The notes under the pieces are model-generated. The model did no database searches. It saw only the letters and a program-made list of their open reading frames with translations, and was not told where the DNA came from. Of a stretch of 64,000 nt of DNA, positions 1 through 9,100 are shown one piece after another. The DNA lies in NCBI RefSeq assembly GCF_016863615.1, contig NZ_BOPF01000026.1, positions 62,001-126,000 on the forward strand. The letters are read 5' to 3'. Positions within the stretch are counted from its first letter, which is position 1. Every line of letters starts with the position of its first letter. Source of the DNA: Virgisporangium aliadipatigenens (GTDB lineage Bacteria > Actinomycetota > Actinomycetes > Mycobacteriales > Micromonosporaceae). Position numbers and translations under genes: made by a program.

Positions 1-58
1 CGAGCATCGTCGGTCGATAAGGGACAGCGGCGCTCGGCCGCCGACGAAACGGGGAATC

Positions 59-742
59 ATGAGTGTGACGACGGAACGGCCGCGTCCTGCGTCGACATCG
101 ACGGCCGCAAGCGCTCCGGCGGGAGACAAGGCTGGTCGGCGAAACGGCAGGCGTGCCGCTGTCGGCGCTCTGCTCGTGGTCGCCACCGTTGCCGCGTTCT
201 GGCAGATCGATCTGCGCCGGCACGCCGAAGAGGCGTACGTGGCCACGACCCGTGCGGTGCCGGCCGGGCAGGTGGTGACCGATGCGGACCTGACGACGGT
301 GCAGGTGGCGAGCGCGTCCGGTCTGGCGTTGCTGCCGGCGTCGCGGCGCAGCGATTTCGTGGGGCGGACCGCGGCGGTGCCGTTGGCGGCCAACAGCTTG
401 TTGGTGGAAGGCCAGCTCGGTCCGGCGGCGTGGCCGCCGGCGGGGCAAGCGGTGATCGCCGTTCTGGTGAAGGCCGGGAAGGCTCCGGCGACGTTGGCCG
501 CCGGCACGAACGTCGTGGTCCTGGTGGCCCCGGCAGCAGGCCAGCCGGCTACCGCCGCGTCGAGTCCGGCAGACGCGGCGGTGCAGGTGCGTCGGGCGAC
601 AGCGATGGTGGTCTCGGCCGTGCCAGGTGAGCAGGAGCCGGGCAGTCAGGTCGTGACGCTGCTGCTCGGCGCTGCGGCGGCCGAGACGGTCGCGGGTGCT
701 GCCGGTGACGTGTCGCTGGTCCAGTCTGGCGCGAAGGAGTAG
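59..742 (+). CDS. SAF-domain protein, CpaB/RcpC-like
   Basis: First gene of a Tad/Flp-type operon. The 227-residue product has a basic, Ala/Ser-rich N-terminus, one membrane segment at about residues 34-52, and then an SAF-like domain (about 60-150) with the pattern RAVPAGQVVTDADLTTVQV. CpaB/RcpC proteins of Tad pili carry this domain and sit in the envelope near the secretin or wall. The ATG is preceded by GGGGA at a suitable distance. The next gene follows after 5 bases, so they are probably cotranscribed. The family assignment is good; the exact role in a Gram-positive cell, which has no secretin, is inference. Confidence 0.8.
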   Translation: MSVTTERPRPASTSTAASAPAGDKAGRRNGRRAAVGALLVVATVAAFWQIDLRRHAEEAYVATTRAVPAGQVVTDADLTTVQVASASGLALLPASRRSDFVGRTAAVPLAANSLLVEGQLGPAAWPPAGQAVIAVLVKAGKAPATLAAGTNVVVLVAPAAGQPATAASSPADAAVQVRRATAMVVSAVPGEQEPGSQVVTLLLGAAAAETVAGAAGDVSLVQSGAKE

Positions 743-747
743 CCGCG

Positions 748-1476
748 ATGTTGGTGGTGTGTGGATCCGTGTCCGGCGCCCCCGGGGTGTCAACGGCCGC
801 GGTCGGCTTGGCCGCGTTGTGGAGCGACCTATCGCGGGTGCTGCTCCTGGAGGCGGACCCGTCCGGCGGCGTGGTGGCCGCCCGGTTCGGTGTGGCGCAG
901 CAGCCAGGGCTGGCGTCGCTCGCGGCGGCCATGCGCCACGGCGGCGAGGTAACCACCGCGGATCATGTTCAGCACCTCGGCCTCGGCGTTACTGCGGTGG
1001 TGGGGCCGGGTTCAGCTGAGACCGCGACCGGCGCGGTCGCCGTGTTGTCCGCACACGCGGACACGACGGTGGCCGCCTTGGCCCCGGCGGTCATCGTCGA
1101 TGTCGGACGGCTTTTCCCGGGAACTCCGGCGGGGGGCCTGCTCGCGGCAGCCGATGTCGTGCTGCTGGCGGTAAGCCCCACGATGGAGGCACTCGACCAC
1201 GCGGACTCCCGAATCAGTGCGCTGCGTGATGCCGCCCCTGGTGCGCGATTCGGATTGTTGGTGGCCGGCAAAGGCCCGTTCCCCGTCGACGAGGTCGGAG
1301 ACCGGCTCGATGTTGCGGTCCAGGCCGAACTGCCGCGGGACCGGTGGGGCGCGGGGGTCCTCGCGGGCCGGTTGACCGGCCGTGGCTGGCGCCGGACCCG
1401 CCTGGCACGTGCTCTCCACGACACCGTGACCGCGTTGGAAGCCGAAACGCACGCACCTATGGACGTGGCATCGTGA
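748..1476 (+). CDS. ParA/MinD-like P-loop protein, CpaE-like
   Basis: 242 residues. The N-terminus (LVVCGSVSGAPGVSTAAVGL) resembles the deviant Walker A of ParA/MinD ATPases but has PGVST in place of GKGGVGKTT, so the signature lysines are missing. LLLEADPSGG matches the switch region and VIVDVGR the Walker B strand. CpaE/TadZ proteins position the Tad machinery and often have a degenerate P-loop. It lies between the CpaB-like and CpaF genes and its stop overlaps the GTG start of the latter (GTGA), which supports joint translation. Without the usual lysine it may bind nucleotide weakly or not at all. Confidence 0.75.
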   Translation: MLVVCGSVSGAPGVSTAAVGLAALWSDLSRVLLLEADPSGGVVAARFGVAQQPGLASLAAAMRHGGEVTTADHVQHLGLGVTAVVGPGSAETATGAVAVLSAHADTTVAALAPAVIVDVGRLFPGTPAGGLLAAADVVLLAVSPTMEALDHADSRISALRDAAPGARFGLLVAGKGPFPVDEVGDRLDVAVQAELPRDRWGAGVLAGRLTGRGWRRTRLARALHDTVTALEAETHAPMDVAS

Positions 1477-2795
1477 CGGCCCTCGACCACACGCCGACCC
1501 GAACAAGCACGGCAACCGTCGTATCACCCGAGCTGATCGCCCGCATCCGGACTCGCGTCGCGGAACGGCTCGCCGCGCGTGGCGCGGACCTTCCCGACGA
1601 GCAACGGCAAGCACTGATCGCGGCTTACATCGCCGAGGAATTGGTGTCCAACGCCCACACGGACATCTCCGCCGGTCGCACGCCGTTGACACCGCAGGCC
1701 GAGGCGGCTGCGGCCCGCGCTGTGCGGGACAGTTTCACCGGCCTCGGCGGTCTCCAACGCCACATCGACGACCCGTTGGTGGAGGACGTGTTCGTCAACG
1801 GGTTCGACAACGTGTGGATCCGCCGCACCGACGGCACCGTGCACCAGGCGCCACCGGTCGCGGCATCGGACGCCGAGTTGGTCGAGCTGATCCGTGTCGC
1901 CGCCGCCCGCTCCGGGCAGGAGGAACGCCGTTTCGACCGTGGCTCGCCGGCGCTGTCGTTGCAGCTGCCGGGCGGTCAGCGATTGTTCGCGGTGATGGCG
2001 GTGGCCAAACGTCCGTCGGTGTCGATCCGCCGCAACTCCCTGCACCGGGTGTCCCTTAACGACCTCGTCGGCCGCGGTGAGCTGACCGGCGGGATGCGCG
2101 ACTTGCTGCGCGCGGTGGTGCGGGCGCGGAAGAACCTGGTGATCTGCGGCGGGGTCGGCGCCGGCAAGACCACGCTGCTGCGCGCGTGTGCGGGTGCGAT
2201 CCCGCCGCACGAGCGGATCGTGACGGTCGAGGATGCCTACGAACTCGGCCTGGACGAGGACGTCGAGGCGCATCCGAACACGGTGGCGTTGCAGCAACGC
2301 GAACCGAACCTGGAAGGCGTCGGCGGGATCGACATGTCGGCGATGGTCCGCTTCGGGCTTCGGATGCGCCCGGACCGGGTGATCGTCGGCGAGTCCCGTG
2401 GCGCCGAGGCGGTCCCGATGCTGATGGCGATGTCGCAGGGCAACGACGGCTCGATGTGCACGATCCACGCCTCGTCGTCGAAGCAGGCCCTGTCCCGGCT
2501 GGCCATGTATGTGTTGCAGGCGCCGGAGAACCTGACGTTCCACGCCGCGAACACCCTTATCGGTGAGGCCGTGGACTTCGTCGTGTTCATCGCCACCGCG
2601 ACCGACGGCACCCGGGTCGTCTCATCGATCCGGCAGGTGTTCGAAGGCGACGGCACCCAGGTCCCGTCCAACGAAATCTACCGGCCGGGACCGGACCGTC
2701 GAGCGGTGCCTGCGGCGCCGATCCGCGCCGAAACGCTCGCCGAACTCGCCGCGGCCGGCCTCGACCCGGACCTGCTGCTACGGGACAGGTGGTGA
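1473..2795 (+). CDS. tadA: CpaF/TadA-type secretion ATPase
   Basis: Hexameric traffic ATPase of the VirB11/GspE superfamily, which powers Tad pilus assembly or secretion at the cytoplasmic face. I start it at the GTG overlapping the previous stop, giving 440 residues; the open frame continues upstream without good coding character. Visible motifs are Walker A GGVGAGKTT (residues 226-234), an Asp box near VTVEDAYELG, Walker B/RPDRVIVGESRG (about 300-310) and a His box ending in CTIHA. The length is typical of CpaF. It is the only VirB11-like ATPase in the window, which matters because the T4SS genes at 27.9-34.6 kb lack one. Confidence 0.95.
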   Translation: MTALDHTPTRTSTATVVSPELIARIRTRVAERLAARGADLPDEQRQALIAAYIAEELVSNAHTDISAGRTPLTPQAEAAAARAVRDSFTGLGGLQRHIDDPLVEDVFVNGFDNVWIRRTDGTVHQAPPVAASDAELVELIRVAAARSGQEERRFDRGSPALSLQLPGGQRLFAVMAVAKRPSVSIRRNSLHRVSLNDLVGRGELTGGMRDLLRAVVRARKNLVICGGVGAGKTTLLRACAGAIPPHERIVTVEDAYELGLDEDVEAHPNTVALQQREPNLEGVGGIDMSAMVRFGLRMRPDRVIVGESRGAEAVPMLMAMSQGNDGSMCTIHASSSKQALSRLAMYVLQAPENLTFHAANTLIGEAVDFVVFIATATDGTRVVSSIRQVFEGDGTQVPSNEIYRPGPDRRAVPAAPIRAETLAELAAAGLDPDLLLRDRW

Positions 2796-2800
2796 GCGGG

Positions 2801-3640
2801 ATGAACCTGTCCGCTGTGCTATTCGGGCTCGGCTGCGCCGCCGGCCTCGCGCTGTTCGTTGACGGCCTACGCCGTCGCGAACCGACCGTGTCCCGCCCGC
2901 GCCGACGGGTGTTGACCCGCGCGGACCGGAATCGGCTCGTGGCCGGGGTTCTCGGCGGGATCGCGGTCGCGGTGGTGACCCGCTGGCCGGTCGCGGCCGT
3001 GCTCACCGCGGCGGCGGTGTGGGCGCTACCGAAGGTCCTCGGACCGGACCGCGAGCATACGGTCGTGGTGGCGCGGATTGAGGCGGTCGCGACGTGGACG
3101 GAACTGTTGCGCGACACGCTGTCCTCCGCCGCCGGGCTGGAGCAGGCGATCATTGCCACCGCCGCGGTGGCCCCGCCGCCGATCGCGGTCCATGTGCGCG
3201 CGCTCGCGCACGCGGTGCGCAGCGGTGCACGGCTTTCTGACGCGCTGCGGGCGTTCGCTGAGGATCTGGCCGACCCGACCGCCGACCTCGTTGTCCGTGC
3301 GCTCGCTCAGGCGGCCGGATACCACGGCGGGCAGCTCACCGAGTGCCTGACCAGTCTCGCCGGGACCGCCCGCGAGCAGGCGTCGATCCGGCTGCGGGTA
3401 GCCACGAAACGCGCATCGACCCGCACCGCGGCCCGCGTCATCGCCGGGACGGCGGTCGTCATGATCGCCGTGCTGATCGTGTTCAACCAAGGCTTCCTCG
3501 CCCCATACTCAACGGTCACCGGACAGATGGTGCTGCTGAGCGTCGGCGCGATCTTCGGGGCCGGTTTCATCTGGCTCGGCCGCGCCTCAACAGTCGGGCA
3601 ACCACCCCGGATTCTCACCGGCCAAGGACCGTCGTCATGA
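2801..3640 (+). CDS. tadB: TadB-like inner-membrane protein (T2SS F family)
   Basis: About 279 residues. Two N-terminal hydrophobic stretches (AVLFGLGCAAGLALFV, then the region around VLGGIAVAVVTRWPVAAVL) are followed by a cytoplasmic helical domain and two C-terminal membrane helices (VIAGTAVVMIAVLIVF and MVLLSVGAIFGAGFIWL). This is the usual plan of TadB/GspF platform proteins, which couple the ATPase to pilin assembly. The ATG at 2801 has GGTGG upstream; GTG codons at 2789 and 2792, overlapping the tadA stop, are alternatives. The stop overlaps the tadC ATG. Confidence 0.9.
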   Translation: MNLSAVLFGLGCAAGLALFVDGLRRREPTVSRPRRRVLTRADRNRLVAGVLGGIAVAVVTRWPVAAVLTAAAVWALPKVLGPDREHTVVVARIEAVATWTELLRDTLSSAAGLEQAIIATAAVAPPPIAVHVRALAHAVRSGARLSDALRAFAEDLADPTADLVVRALAQAAGYHGGQLTECLTSLAGTAREQASIRLRVATKRASTRTAARVIAGTAVVMIAVLIVFNQGFLAPYSTVTGQMVLLSVGAIFGAGFIWLGRASTVGQPPRILTGQGPSS

Positions 3641-4515
3641 CCGGGCTCAACGTCTCCCTCAGCTTCGGCGTACTCGCCGGCCTCGGCCTACTGCTGATCG
3701 TGTCCGGTCTGGTGCCGGCGCGGCCGACCCTGACCCAGGCCCTCGATCGGCTGCGCCGCACGCCCAGTACCGCGGTGGAGCCGTTGGCGTTGCGGGTGCG
3801 GTTGTTGTCGGCGCCGCTGCGGGCGCTCGGCCTGCCACGGGCGTCGACCCGCGCCGACCTCGCGGTGCTGGAACGGCCGGTGGCCAAGCATTTGGCCGAC
3901 CAGGCGATCGCGTTTCTCGCCGGGCTGTTCCTGCCACCGGTGGCGCTGGTCGTCCTCGACGGCAACGGCGAACTGTTCGGCGCCGCCGCACCGTTGTGGG
4001 CGTGCCTGCTCGGCGGCGCCGGTGGGTGGTGGCTGGCCGAGTACACCGTGCACGCCGAAGCCGCACGCCGCCGCGACGAACTGCGTCATGCCCTGTCCGC
4101 CGTGCTCGACCTGGTCGTCATCTCCCTCGCCGGCGGCGCCGGTCTCGAACAGGCCCTCGACGACGCGTGCGCCGACACCAACGGCTGGGCCGCCCACCGC
4201 CTCAACCGCGCCGTGGCCACCGCCCGCGTCCTGCGCGTGCCGCCGTGGCAGACCCTCGGCGACCTCGGCCAGGAAACCGGCGTCGTCGAGCTGGAGGAAC
4301 TCGCCGCGACGATGAGCCTGGCCGGCACCGAAGGCGCCCGGATCCGGCACTCCCTCGCGGTGCGCTGCGCCACCCTCCGCGCGCACCAAGCCGCCGCCCT
4401 GGAGGCCAAAGCGAACTCCGCCACCGAACGCATGTCGATGCCGGTCATGCTCCTGGCCGCCGCCTACATGCTGTTTCTCCTCTATCCGGCTGTCGCCGGT
4501 ATCGACACCTTCTGA
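3637..4515 (+). CDS. tadC: TadC-like inner-membrane protein (T2SS F family)
   Basis: 292 residues, starting at the ATG of an ATGA overlap with tadB; the open frame upstream of it is tadB read in another frame. There is an N-terminal membrane helix (SFGVLAGLGLLLIVSGLV), a pair of helices near residues 85-135, a T2SSF-type helical domain containing VISLAGGAGLEQALDDA and MSLAGTEGARIRHSLA, and a C-terminal helix (PVMLLAAAYMLFLLYPAV). TadB and TadC are the paired platform proteins of Tad systems. Length and order match the family. Confidence 0.9.
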   Translation: MTGLNVSLSFGVLAGLGLLLIVSGLVPARPTLTQALDRLRRTPSTAVEPLALRVRLLSAPLRALGLPRASTRADLAVLERPVAKHLADQAIAFLAGLFLPPVALVVLDGNGELFGAAAPLWACLLGGAGGWWLAEYTVHAEAARRRDELRHALSAVLDLVVISLAGGAGLEQALDDACADTNGWAAHRLNRAVATARVLRVPPWQTLGDLGQETGVVELEELAATMSLAGTEGARIRHSLAVRCATLRAHQAAALEAKANSATERMSMPVMLLAAAYMLFLLYPAVAGIDTF

Positions 4516-4552
4516 CAGCTCTTCCCACCTACGAAACCCGTTGGAGTCCACG

Positions 4553-4759
4553 ATGCCCGCTGCCCGCCTCGCCGCCCTGCTGACCATGCTCGCGTTGACC
4601 GTGACCGACCGTTTCGACCGGCTGCGTTCCAGTCGTGATCGCGGTAGCGAAACCGTCGACAAGGTCCTGTGGATCGCGCTCACCGTCGTCATCGTCCTCG
4701 CGGTCTACGCCGTCTTCCGCACCAAGATCCTCGCAAAGATCAACGGTGTTTCGCTCTGA
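4553..4759 (+). CDS. Small prepilin-like membrane protein (Flp-like)
   Basis: 68 residues with one membrane helix (VLWIALTVVIVLAVYAVF) directly after the motif RGSETVDKV. That looks like a class III prepilin site: a Gly cleavage residue with an acidic residue at +5 before the hydrophobic stalk. Position just after tadC is where the major Flp pilin gene often sits. The ATG at 4553 has GGAG six bases upstream, better than the TTG at 4541. The +5 residue is Asp rather than Glu and there is no Tyr at +6, so it may be a minor or atypical pilin. Confidence 0.65.
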   Translation: MPAARLAALLTMLALTVTDRFDRLRSSRDRGSETVDKVLWIALTVVIVLAVYAVFRTKILAKINGVSL

Positions 4760-5210
4760 CCGGCGACGGCCGCCGATCGGCCGGCGGTGGGATGCCAGGG
4801 AACGTGGATCGGCGACCGTGGAGCAGGTTCTCGCCGCACCGCTGGTGTTCCTGCTGATCCTCCTCGGCGTGCAATTCGCCGTCTGGGGCATCGCCCAGCT
4901 CGCCGTCCAACACGCCGCGAACCACGCGCTGCAAACCACCCGGATCACCGGCGGCACGACCCGCGCCGGACACGCCGATGCCCGCGCCGTGCTGGCACAG
5001 GTCGGCGGAACTACGGTGCTTGCACCGCAGATCACCGTCCAACGCGACACCACGACCGCGCAGGTGAGCATCCGCGGGCGAGTGCCCTCGGTCGTGCCGT
5101 TCGTGCACCTGAGCGTGTCGACTCAGGTCCGCGCGCCGGTGGAACGCTTCCGCGCGGCCCAATTCGACGCTGGCAACGACGTGCCGGTCCGGAAGGGACC
5201 GGTCGCATGA
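4746..5210 (+). CDS. TadE-like pseudopilin
   Basis: 154 residues from a GTG that overlaps the end of the preceding small gene. The motif ERGSATVEQVLAAPLVFLL has the TadE layout: basic N-terminus, Gly, Glu at +5, then one long membrane helix. The rest (NHALQTTRITGGTT onward) would lie outside the membrane. TadE/TadF are minor pseudopilins of Tad systems. Its stop overlaps the ATG of the next gene. Confidence 0.8.
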   Translation: MFRSDRRRPPIGRRWDARERGSATVEQVLAAPLVFLLILLGVQFAVWGIAQLAVQHAANHALQTTRITGGTTRAGHADARAVLAQVGGTTVLAPQITVQRDTTTAQVSIRGRVPSVVPFVHLSVSTQVRAPVERFRAAQFDAGNDVPVRKGPVA

Positions 5211-5731
5211 CAACCCGGCCACGTTCGTCGCGGGATCAGGCGGAACGCGGTTCCGTCGCAGTCGACCTCGCCGTGGGCTACGTGCCGATCATGGTGCTCG
5301 TCGCACTGGTCGTGGTGGTGTGCGTCCGCTACGCCTCGGCCGCCATCGACGTCAACGCCGCCGCAGCAGCCGCCGCCCGGCAGGCGTCGATCGCCCGCAC
5401 CGCGGGCGGCGCGTCGAGCAGCGCCCGCGACCTCGCCGCGACGATGCTCGCCGACCGGCAGATCACCTGCCGGCCCCGGACCGTCGTCGTCGACCTCGCC
5501 TCGATGCGGCCCGGCGGCACGGTGAGCGTCACAGTCCGATGCACCGTCAAACTCTCCGATCTGTACGGGCTCGGGCTACCCGGCACCGTCACCATCACCG
5601 GCAGCTCCGTGCAGCCGGTCGACACCTACCGCGCCGACAGCCGATCCGGAACCTTCGCCACGGCGAGGCCATCCCGGGCAAACACCGGCTCGCCGGCTCG
5701 GGCGCGGGCCGACGGCGAGGTGCTGCAATGA
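5207..5731 (+). CDS. Second TadE-like pseudopilin
   Basis: 174 residues. It repeats the architecture of its neighbour: a charged N-terminus, AERGSVAVDLAVGY (Gly with Asp at +5), one hydrophobic helix (IMVLVALVVVVCVRYA), an Ala-rich region and an extracytoplasmic part with two Cys (ITCRPRT and VTVRCTV) that could form a disulfide. It starts at the ATG of an ATGA overlap and ends in another with the next gene, so four consecutive genes are translationally coupled. Confidence 0.75.
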   Translation: MTTRPRSSRDQAERGSVAVDLAVGYVPIMVLVALVVVVCVRYASAAIDVNAAAAAAARQASIARTAGGASSSARDLAATMLADRQITCRPRTVVVDLASMRPGGTVSVTVRCTVKLSDLYGLGLPGTVTITGSSVQPVDTYRADSRSGTFATARPSRANTGSPARARADGEVLQ

Positions 5732-6156
5732 CGGCGGCTCGGCCCGTGCGCAGACGTCGGTCGTGGCGCGACGACCGGGGGCAGGTCAGTCTCTGGACGA
5801 TCTTCGGTGCCGTCATCGTGCTCGTGCTGGCCGGTCTCGTCCTCGACCAAGGGTTAGTGATGGCCGACAAGGTCCGGCTTCTGGACATCGCCCAGGCCGC
5901 GGCCCGCGCGGGCACCCAACGACTGGACATGGCCGCCCACCGCGCCGCAGGCGTGGTTCGGCTCGACCAACCGGCCGCCGCAGCCGCTGCCCGCGCGTTT
6001 CTCACCACCCGCGGCAAACCCGGCGCGGTGTCCACCACCTCGACCACGGTCACGGTGACCGTCACCGGCACACGCCGCACCCAACTGCTGACCCTCGTCG
6101 GTGTCACGAGCATTCCGATCGCGGCCACCGCAACCGCGTCACCCACCACCCGCTGA
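5728..6156 (+). CDS. TadG-like membrane protein (Flp pilus minor component)
   Basis: 142 residues. A basic N-terminus ending in DDRGQVSLWTIFGA leads into one membrane helix (VIVLVLAGLVLDQG). The following LDIAQAAARAGTQRLD resembles the start of TadG-like proteins that act with TadE and TadF. Unlike the other three small proteins it has no acidic residue at +5. It starts at the ATG of an ATGA overlap, and 39 bases separate it from the LysM-BTAD gene. Confidence 0.7.
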   Translation: MTAARPVRRRRSWRDDRGQVSLWTIFGAVIVLVLAGLVLDQGLVMADKVRLLDIAQAAARAGTQRLDMAAHRAAGVVRLDQPAAAAAARAFLTTRGKPGAVSTTSTTVTVTVTGTRRTQLLTLVGVTSIPIAATATASPTTR

Positions 6157-6195
6157 ACCATCCCCGTCGTTCACGACCCGTTCAGGAGTTGAGCC

Positions 6196-9100
6196 GTGCT
6201 GACCACGCTTGCCTCACTCGCCCGCCGCATCGCCGGCCTGGCAGCACTCGCGCTCCTCCTGATCGGCGTCCCGTACGCCCTGCTCACCTACCTGCCCAGC
6301 CCGCTACCGCACGAAGTCCCGTCTTGGACCGATGTCGCCGACGCCCTGACGACACATCTCACCGACGAAACCCTCGGACTTGCCCTCGTCGCCGCACTGT
6401 GGGCCACCTGGCTGTCCTTCGCCTGGTCGGTCGCCGCCGAACTCCTCGCCGTCCTCGCCGGTGTACGGCTTCCGCAGCCGCGCGCGTTCACCCCGACCCG
6501 CGGCCTGGCAGCCGTACTCGTCGCCGCGATCACCGGCGGCATCCTCGCCACCGCCGCCCAGGCACACCCACCAGCAGGGGCCGCATTCGCTGCCACACCT
6601 ACTCCGACCGCTTCCGCTGTCTCGACTTCGCCGGCCACACCGACAGCGACCGACGCAGGCACCGTCACAGTGGACGCCGTCGCCACGACCTCGACCGCAA
6701 CAACACCGACCTCGGTGACGCTCGCGGCGACGTCTCCGGCGATGATGGACGTGCACGCGGGCGCCGCACGATCTGTTGCTGGTGGTGAAGTGACGTTGGT
6801 AGCCAACGGACACCGCTACAGCTACACCGTCCGGCCAGGCGACAGCCTCTCCGACATCGCCAAGACCTGGCTCGGCGACGCCAACCGGTGGCCCGAGATC
6901 TTCGCCCTCAACCGTGGCGTCCACTTCACCAACCCGGGCGGCACCCTACGAAACCCGGACATCATCCGTCCAGGATGGACACTCGACCTCCCCGACGACG
7001 CCACCCCACCCGCCGGCCTCACCCCGGCCGCACCAACACCCCCCGCCGGCAGCGACCCGCCCAGCTCCGCGCCCGAAGCCGCCCCACCACCAGATCCCGA
7101 GCCAGTGACACCATCAACGTCCACAGCGCCGTCGGTGGACAGCACGCCGCCGTCGGTCCCGGTCGATGACGGCGTGATCGCCGACCCGCCACCGCAGGAC
7201 TCCACGCAACCGCAGACGCCGTCGCAGAACAGCGATGACGACCGGGCTCCGTCCACGTCCGCGCCGGTGCCCGGCGTCCACCTGGGCAGCGGCTCCTGGG
7301 TCGACGTGGGCCTCGTCGCGGCCCTACTGGCCGCAGTGGCGTTGGTCTGGGCACACCGACGCCGCCACCAACGGCGCCGTGACCTGTCCGCCGACCTGAT
7401 CGTCGACGACCCGATGCCCCCGGTCGTCACACACCTGCGGCGCGGCCTCCGCACCGGCGAGCGAGTCACCGCAGCCAGCGTCCGAGACCTCCACGCCTAC
7501 CGCACCTTCCTCGACGACCTGCGCACCGCCGGCACCGACGACGCGCCGGCTGCGGATGACGACACCGTCGACTTCCCCGCGCCGCTGGTCGCCGACACCC
7601 CGACCAGCGACACCAGCGATCCCGACGCCACTGCCGAGGAGGACGGCGCCGAGGGCGACGGCGAGGGCGACGGCGACGGCGACGATCTGTGGGACCTGCT
7701 GGCCGACCCGCCACCGCCGGTCACCCCAGCACTGACGAACCCGATCGTGGACATGTGGCCACCGGCCGGGATCGGCTTAACCGGCCCCGCCGCCGAAGCC
7801 GCCGCCCGCGGCTTCCTCGTCGCCGCGCTCGCCGCCGGCGGCGTCGACGAACCACACTCGCGCGGATACGTGGTCATCCCCGCCGCGACCCTGGCCACCC
7901 TCCTCGGCGCCGACGCCGTCCTGCTCCCCGACAGCGACCGCCTCACCGTGACCGCCGACCTCAACCACGGCCTCACGATCCTCGAACAGGAAGCATTAAC
8001 CCGCTCCCGGATCCTCTACGACAACGAGGTCGACAACCTCACCGCGCTGCGCGAGACCGACCCCATGGCCCCGTACATGCCGCCGACCGTGCTCATCACC
8101 GACGTCAACGCCGACCACGAACGGGTCCGCATCGCCGCCCTGCTGTCCGCGAGCCCGCACGTGGACATCCACGGCGTCCTGCTCGGCGACTGGCCACACG
8201 GAAACACCGTCATCGTCGCCGAAGACGGCACCCTCACCCCCGCCACGTCCGACGCCGCCCGCCACGGCGCACACCTGGCCGACACCGGCCGACTCACCAT
8301 CCTCGCCCCCGACGAAGCCACCGACCTGCTGCGCGTCCTCATCGAATCGCACAACGGTGAACCCATCGGCACCGCCTACGACCGCCCCGACTCGCCCGCA
8401 GAGACCGCGCCGAGTGCCGACGAAGCGATGATCGCCGCTGCCGACGCCGAGGCCACGGAGTCGGCAAACCCAGCCGAGACCACCGACGACGCGGTGGTGC
8501 CGGACCAATCCGATGTGCGTGACGGGAGGGACGACCTTCCTGCTCGCACCACCGGACCGGCGCAGGGCCTGGAGCCGCTCGGCAGCGGTGAGGAGCGCAG
8601 GGAAAAAGACGACGGCGAGCGGCCCGCCAACCTCGGAGCCGCCAACGGATGCACGCCGGTCACGGTGCACCTGCTCGGACGCCCCCACATCGTCGACGCA
8701 CCGCAAGACGAGCGACTGCGCCCCCAAGCGGTGGAACTCCTCGCCTACCTCGCCGCGCGTGGCGGCACCGCCAGCCAGGACGACATTCTCGAAGACCTGA
8801 TCCCGGAGATGCCCGCCCGCAGCGCACCGCAACGGTTGCACACCATCGTGTCCAACCTCCGCAGAATAGCCACCCTCATCGGAGGAACACAGGACTACAT
8901 CGAGTTCACCCGGACCAAGCAGTACCGGCTCAACCGCGACGCGTTCCGAATCGACCTGTGGCAGATGCAGGACGCCATCCGCGACGCGCTCACCGCGACC
9001 GACTCCAACGGAAGGATCGCCGCCTTGCGGCGCGCAGTCGGCCTCTATACCGGCCCGTTCGCCGACATCACCCGCCGCTACGACTGGGCCGAAACGTACC

